DNA of 64,000 nucleotides from Cryptomeria japonica (taxonomy: Eukaryota > Streptophyta > Pinopsida > Cupressales > Cupressaceae), in contig NC_081414.1 in NCBI RefSeq assembly GCF_030272615.1, positions 311,750,164 to 311,814,163 on the forward strand, in the 5' to 3' direction. Positions 60,498-64,000 of the stretch are shown one piece after another; within the stretch, counting starts at the first letter, position 1, and each line of letters opens with the position of its first letter. The position numbers and the translations under genes are program-made. Under the pieces are notes generated by a model. The model did not search any database and was not told where the DNA came from. It saw only the letters and a list, made by a program, of their open reading frames with translations.

Positions 60498-63137
60498 CTA
60501 CAGAACGTCGTCCTTAAGCCCCTTCCAGTAAAACCTTTCATAGATCTGTCTGTAGGTTTTCAAGTATCCAGGGTGTCTAGCCAAGGGGGAGTCGTGCAAT
60601 TCCTTTAGACCCTTTTCCTTCATCTTGGATTCGGGTACCAGATAGATTTTGTCCTTGTAATAAATGATGTCGTCAACCACCTTGTATCGGTCATCCTGTA
60701 CTTGACCATCCATTAGTTCGCTGGCAAAAGTGTTCTTAGAGTATTCAACCAACAGGTATTCCTTCCAGTCTGCCGAAATTTGAGATAAAGAACATATGGT
60801 GGGCCTTCTTGATAGGGCATTAGCGACCACGTTATTCTTTCCCTTCACATATTCAATGTTGAAATCAAATGCTTGGACTTTGCTCACCCATTTCTGTTGT
60901 CGTTCATTCAGATCCCTCTGCTCCAAGAAGTATCGCAAGCTGTTGTGATCTGTTCGCACAACAAACTTTGCTCCGACGAGGTACTGCCGAAACTTCGTCA
61001 GTGCGTGTATGATGGCGAGCATCTCCTTGTCGTAGATGGAATATAACCGCTCAATTCCTGAGAGCTTCCGGCTCTTGAACGCAATGGGGTGACGCTCTTG
61101 CATCAACACCGCTCCAATGCCTTCACTCAAGGCATCACACTCCAGGATGAAAGGGCGAGTGAAGTTTGGTAGTGCCAGAACCGGACACATGCTCATCACT
61201 TCTTTTAGTTTGTCGAAGGTTTGTTGTGCTTGCGCATTCCAATGGAAGGATGCTTTCTTTGTAAGATCTGTCAGTGGTGCCCCAAGTTGTGAAAATCCTT
61301 TCACAAACCTTCTATAATAACTGCACAAACCAAAAAATCCGCGCAACTCCGAGAGAGTCTTTGGTGGAGGCCAATCCAAAATGGCCTGAATCTTTTCCTG
61401 GTGAGCTTGTACCCCCTGGGCGTTGATGACGTGATCCAAGTATAGGACCTCGGTCATTCCAAATTCACATTTGGATCTTTTGGCATACAATGATTGTGAT
61501 TCCATAATCCCCAATACTTCATCTAAATGCCCCACATGTTCCTCCCAGGTCTTGCTGTAGATGAGTATGTCATCGAAAAATACCAATAGGTACTTACGCA
61601 GCTGCTTGTTGAAGATGTGGTTCATGCAAGATTGAAAAGTGGTCGGAGCATTGGTTAATCCAAACGGCATGACCAAGAACTCATAGTGTCCATAATGGCA
61701 ACGAAAGGCCGTCTTTTCCACATCTTGATCCCTCATACGGATCTGCTGGTAGCTGGAGCGGAGATCAATCTTCGAGAAATAGATTGCGCCATGTAGTTCG
61801 TCCAAAAGCTCATCGATCTTGGGAATGGGGTACCTATTCTTGATAGTCTTATTGTTTAGAGCACGATAGTCGACACACATTCTGAGAGTTTCGTCCTTCT
61901 TCTTCACTAGAACCACTGAGGACGCAAAGGGGCTAGAACTGGGCCGGATCCATCCTTTATCTAGGAGCTCCTGGATCGTTTTCTCTATCTCATCTTTGAA
62001 CTTCTTTGGGTTGAGATAGGGTGTGGTGATAACGGGTTTTGCTCCTTCCTCCAATTCGATGGTGTGCTTGAACCCTCGGTGTGGGGGTATACCAGGTGGA
62101 ATGTCAGAGAAGACCAAACTATGCCCATTCAGAACTGACTGAAGTTCCTCATCCTGGTAGTAAGTTGGTTGCCCTTTCACAGGTTTTGTTGAGATCAAGC
62201 AATGTGTTGCCCAGACTACTTCATCATGTTTGAAGATGGCTTCCATTCTTTTGGTGGAAATCTCCCTTGGGCCGCCATTTGACATTCCCCTGAGAACTAC
62301 CTTCCTGCCATTAACCTCGAATGAGAACTCCATCTGTTTGAAGCTCTGTGTGTACTGGTCGAGGGTCTCCGTCCATTGAATGCCCAATATGACATCCGTG
62401 TCATCCAGATCCACAACAAAGAAATCATCGGTCACTGTGTAATTTCCCATGGTGATACTCAGATGTGGAACCAGGTGAGTGCATGATAGGAGATTGCCTC
62501 CTGCCACCTTGACATCGAACCCTTCATGTTCCTTCGTACACAAGCCCCTACGGTTGACGAGTGACAAGTTTATGAAGTTGAGTGAGGCTCCACTGTCGAG
62601 CATAACAAGAACTCGTTGCCCTTGGAGTGTACCACGTACTCTAAATACACTGCACCTCGGGGTACCTGCTAGTGTGGCGATGACGCCCCCCCTCCGTACC
62701 AATGTGGAGATTCTCTCCGCTAGGTTGGTTTCTTCGGCCGATTCTTCCCTTGGGGTTTTGCTTTCTTCATGCTCCTCTTCTCCGTCAGACATTACTTCAA
62801 TATAGTGAATCTTTCCTTTGCCCAAACATCGGTGGCCTGGTTCCCATGGTTCTTTGCATGTGAAACACAGCTTCTTCCTTCTGAGTTCCTGTCTTGTGGC
62901 TTCATCGAGCGAAGACCCCTTTGGATAGGGTTTATTATCCTTCTCCCTCGGAACGAAAGGTGGTTTGGTAGGTGCAAAACTTTTGGAAAAGGAAGATGTT
63001 GCCATGTTGCGGGCCTTTTTTATTGCTTCCGTGAGTGTGCTGGGGTTGAACCCTTTTACCCAACCTTTCAGTGGTTCCATCAATCCATCTATGAACAAGA
63101 CCACCAATCTCTGCTCTGAGATGTCGGTCACCAACAC
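60498..63137 (-). CDS. Element G Gag end, protease, RT, RNase H, integrase start
   Basis: 879 open codons. Residues 1-50 end the Gag capsid region. A knuckle CFTCKEPWEPGHRC is at 91-104 (CX2CX7HXC, the spacing of many chromovirus Gags). Protease VMLDSGASLNFIN (D181). RT: KIDLRSSYQQIRMR, MPFGLTNAPTTFQ and catalytic VFFDDILIYS (FFDD at 520-523). RNase H: LECDALSEGIGAVLMQ and VVRTDHNSLRYFLEQ. The H2C2 zinc region of integrase starts near 850. The start is the first Met after a TAG at about 63148; real translation begins in gag. Confidence 0.95.
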   Translation of the reverse strand: MLVTDISEQRLVVLFIDGLMEPLKGWVKGFNPSTLTEAIKKARNMATSSFSKSFAPTKPPFVPREKDNKPYPKGSSLDEATRQELRRKKLCFTCKEPWEPGHRCLGKGKIHYIEVMSDGEEEHEESKTPREESAEETNLAERISTLVRRGGVIATLAGTPRCSVFRVRGTLQGQRVLVMLDSGASLNFINLSLVNRRGLCTKEHEGFDVKVAGGNLLSCTHLVPHLSITMGNYTVTDDFFVVDLDDTDVILGIQWTETLDQYTQSFKQMEFSFEVNGRKVVLRGMSNGGPREISTKRMEAIFKHDEVVWATHCLISTKPVKGQPTYYQDEELQSVLNGHSLVFSDIPPGIPPHRGFKHTIELEEGAKPVITTPYLNPKKFKDEIEKTIQELLDKGWIRPSSSPFASSVVLVKKKDETLRMCVDYRALNNKTIKNRYPIPKIDELLDELHGAIYFSKIDLRSSYQQIRMRDQDVEKTAFRCHYGHYEFLVMPFGLTNAPTTFQSCMNHIFNKQLRKYLLVFFDDILIYSKTWEEHVGHLDEVLGIMESQSLYAKRSKCEFGMTEVLYLDHVINAQGVQAHQEKIQAILDWPPPKTLSELRGFFGLCSYYRRFVKGFSQLGAPLTDLTKKASFHWNAQAQQTFDKLKEVMSMCPVLALPNFTRPFILECDALSEGIGAVLMQERHPIAFKSRKLSGIERLYSIYDKEMLAIIHALTKFRQYLVGAKFVVRTDHNSLRYFLEQRDLNERQQKWVSKVQAFDFNIEYVKGKNNVVANALSRRPTICSLSQISADWKEYLLVEYSKNTFASELMDGQVQDDRYKVVDDIIYYKDKIYLVPESKMKEKGLKELHDSPLARHPGYLKTYRQIYERFYWKGLKDDVL

Positions 63138-63957
63138 AGATAGTCTCTAGAATTCTGTGATGTAACTGTCCACAGATCCTGATTGCTTTAGTTGCGCCAA
63201 CTCCTTGAAATTGAGTTCTGGGTCCTTCCCGTCAAATCGATCTACAAGCTTCTCTGTGAATTCAACATAGGAAGTTATCTGGTCATGGCCAAGAGTGACC
63301 ATTCCATGATGCCACCATTCATGTGCGACCCCTTCCAGGTGGAGTGCTGCAAACTTGATAGCTTCATCTTCAGGCATCGGGTTGAGTTGGAAGTAAGTAT
63401 CTGCCTTTTGAACCCAGGCACGTGCCGAGGTCGCTCCGACCCCATCAAAGGATGACAGGTTGATCTTGCCAACCTTCCGTTTGATGTCATTGTTATAGTG
63501 TCCATAATGGCCCCGACTTCTGCCGTTCGAGTATTTCATCCGGAGCTCCACATAATCCTTGAAGGATATGTCCCCTTCGAGATTTGCATCCCTCCAATCT
63601 TGACTCAACTGTGCTTGCATCTCTTGAAAGGTGGGTTCTGGCTCCCCCCGTGGTGCTTCGGATTTTTTGAGGAAAAGTTGGCATCAACGGCCGTGAATGT
63701 GAGCGTTGGACGTTTGACCTTTCCGTGACCAAATCATCGCCCTGTCCATTCTGTTCTCCATTTGTTTTTCCCAAGGCCAATTGTTGTAAGGTTTCCTCCA
63801 TGATTTGTTGTCGTTGCTCTCCTCTGGTTAGGGTGTTGTTGAGTTGAGCTTGGCTTTTGGTTAGCTCCCTTAATAGTGCCATGACTTCTCTTGTAGGGTC
63901 CTGTGGTTTGCCCATTTGATCGGCTGAAAAGTACTTCCTTCTGGTGTACACTTGCAT
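63138..63957 (-). pseudogene. Element G gag
   Basis: MQVYTRRKYFSADQMGKPQD starts near the PBS, with a Gln-rich helix (ELTKSQAQLNNTLTRGEQRQ). A frameshift near 63620-63700 leads into MQAQLSQDWRDANLEGDISF and the capsid domain (ARAWVQKADTYFQLNPMPED, EGVAHEWWHHGMVTLG). A TAG after SYITEF separates it from the next frame. Typical chromovirus Gag. Confidence 0.87.
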
Positions 63958-63987
63958 CCGCTACACGACAGGCTAGCAATATCACAA

Positions 63988-63999
63988 GCTCTGATACCA
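63988..63999 (-). other. Element G primer-binding site (initiator tRNA-Met)
   Basis: Minus-strand TGGTATCAGAGC, the standard plant site, at the very edge of the window. The 5' LTR must begin immediately beyond. Confidence 0.93.
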
Positions 64000-64000
64000 T

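Larger units (their letters stand above)
58537..64000 (-). mobile_element. Element G: Ty3/gypsy chromovirus, truncated by window edge
   Basis: A minus-strand element with 3' LTR at 58537-59330, chromodomain, integrase, RNase H, RT, protease, gag and the initiator tRNA-Met PBS at the right window edge. Only the 5' LTR lies outside. It appears inserted into element D. The polyprotein is interrupted by a few stops and frameshifts. The presence of a chromodomain after integrase defines a chromovirus; the clade within chromoviruses is not assigned. Confidence 0.95.

Overview
This window looks like repeat-rich nuclear DNA from a seed plant with a large genome. A gymnosperm would fit, but the sequence does not prove it. 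I found no intact ordinary host gene, rRNA, tRNA or CRISPR. Almost everything I can name is a transposable element (TE), often nested in another. Boundaries come from TG...CA LTR ends, matching 5-bp target-site duplications (TSDs), primer-binding sites (PBS), polypurine tracts (PPT) and protein motifs. All were read by eye.

Layout. (A) 1-5743, minus: a Ty3/gypsy element cut by the left window edge, inserted in a hAT transposase remnant (5744-6682, plus). 6683-12702 is mostly unassigned, with one compound microsatellite. (C) 12703-18563, plus: a complete but decayed Ty1/copia element, TSD ATGCA. (B) 19495-27866, plus: a relative of A, TSD ATTTA, inserted in a LINE-type ORF1 (DUF4283 plus zinc knuckle) that resumes on the minus strand at 27867-29046. 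About 29840-33250, minus: a second hAT pseudogene split by a probable solo LTR (30781-32172). 33536-35312: a solo LTR, TSD GACTC. 35318-37800 is poorly understood. From about 37800 to beyond 58536, minus: copia element D, split by Ty3 element E (38934-44480, TSD GCCTC) and Ty3 Tat-type element F (45662-58384, TSD GAGGC), and abutted by chromovirus G (58537 to the right window edge).

Most interesting content. F carries a dual-RNase-H Tat polyprotein with a G-patch, no recognisable Gag and, on the opposite strand between integrase and 3' LTR, a plant mobile domain (PMD) gene with splice-like introns. A, B and E belong to one group with four CCHC knuckles; A and B also have an extra ORF before gag, and B and E have a coiled-coil ORF after integrase and the same hairpin 20-21 nt before the 3' LTR. 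The two copia elements C and D each carry, between RNase H and PPT, an array of stem-loops whose loops repeat while the stems change on both sides and stay paired.

Relative ages from LTR pairs, counted by eye: C about 1.5% different, B about 2.7%, E about 6%. D is older than the E and F insertions it contains. Most coding regions carry stops and frameshifts; F pol is the best preserved, with one visible nonsense codon in about 1850.
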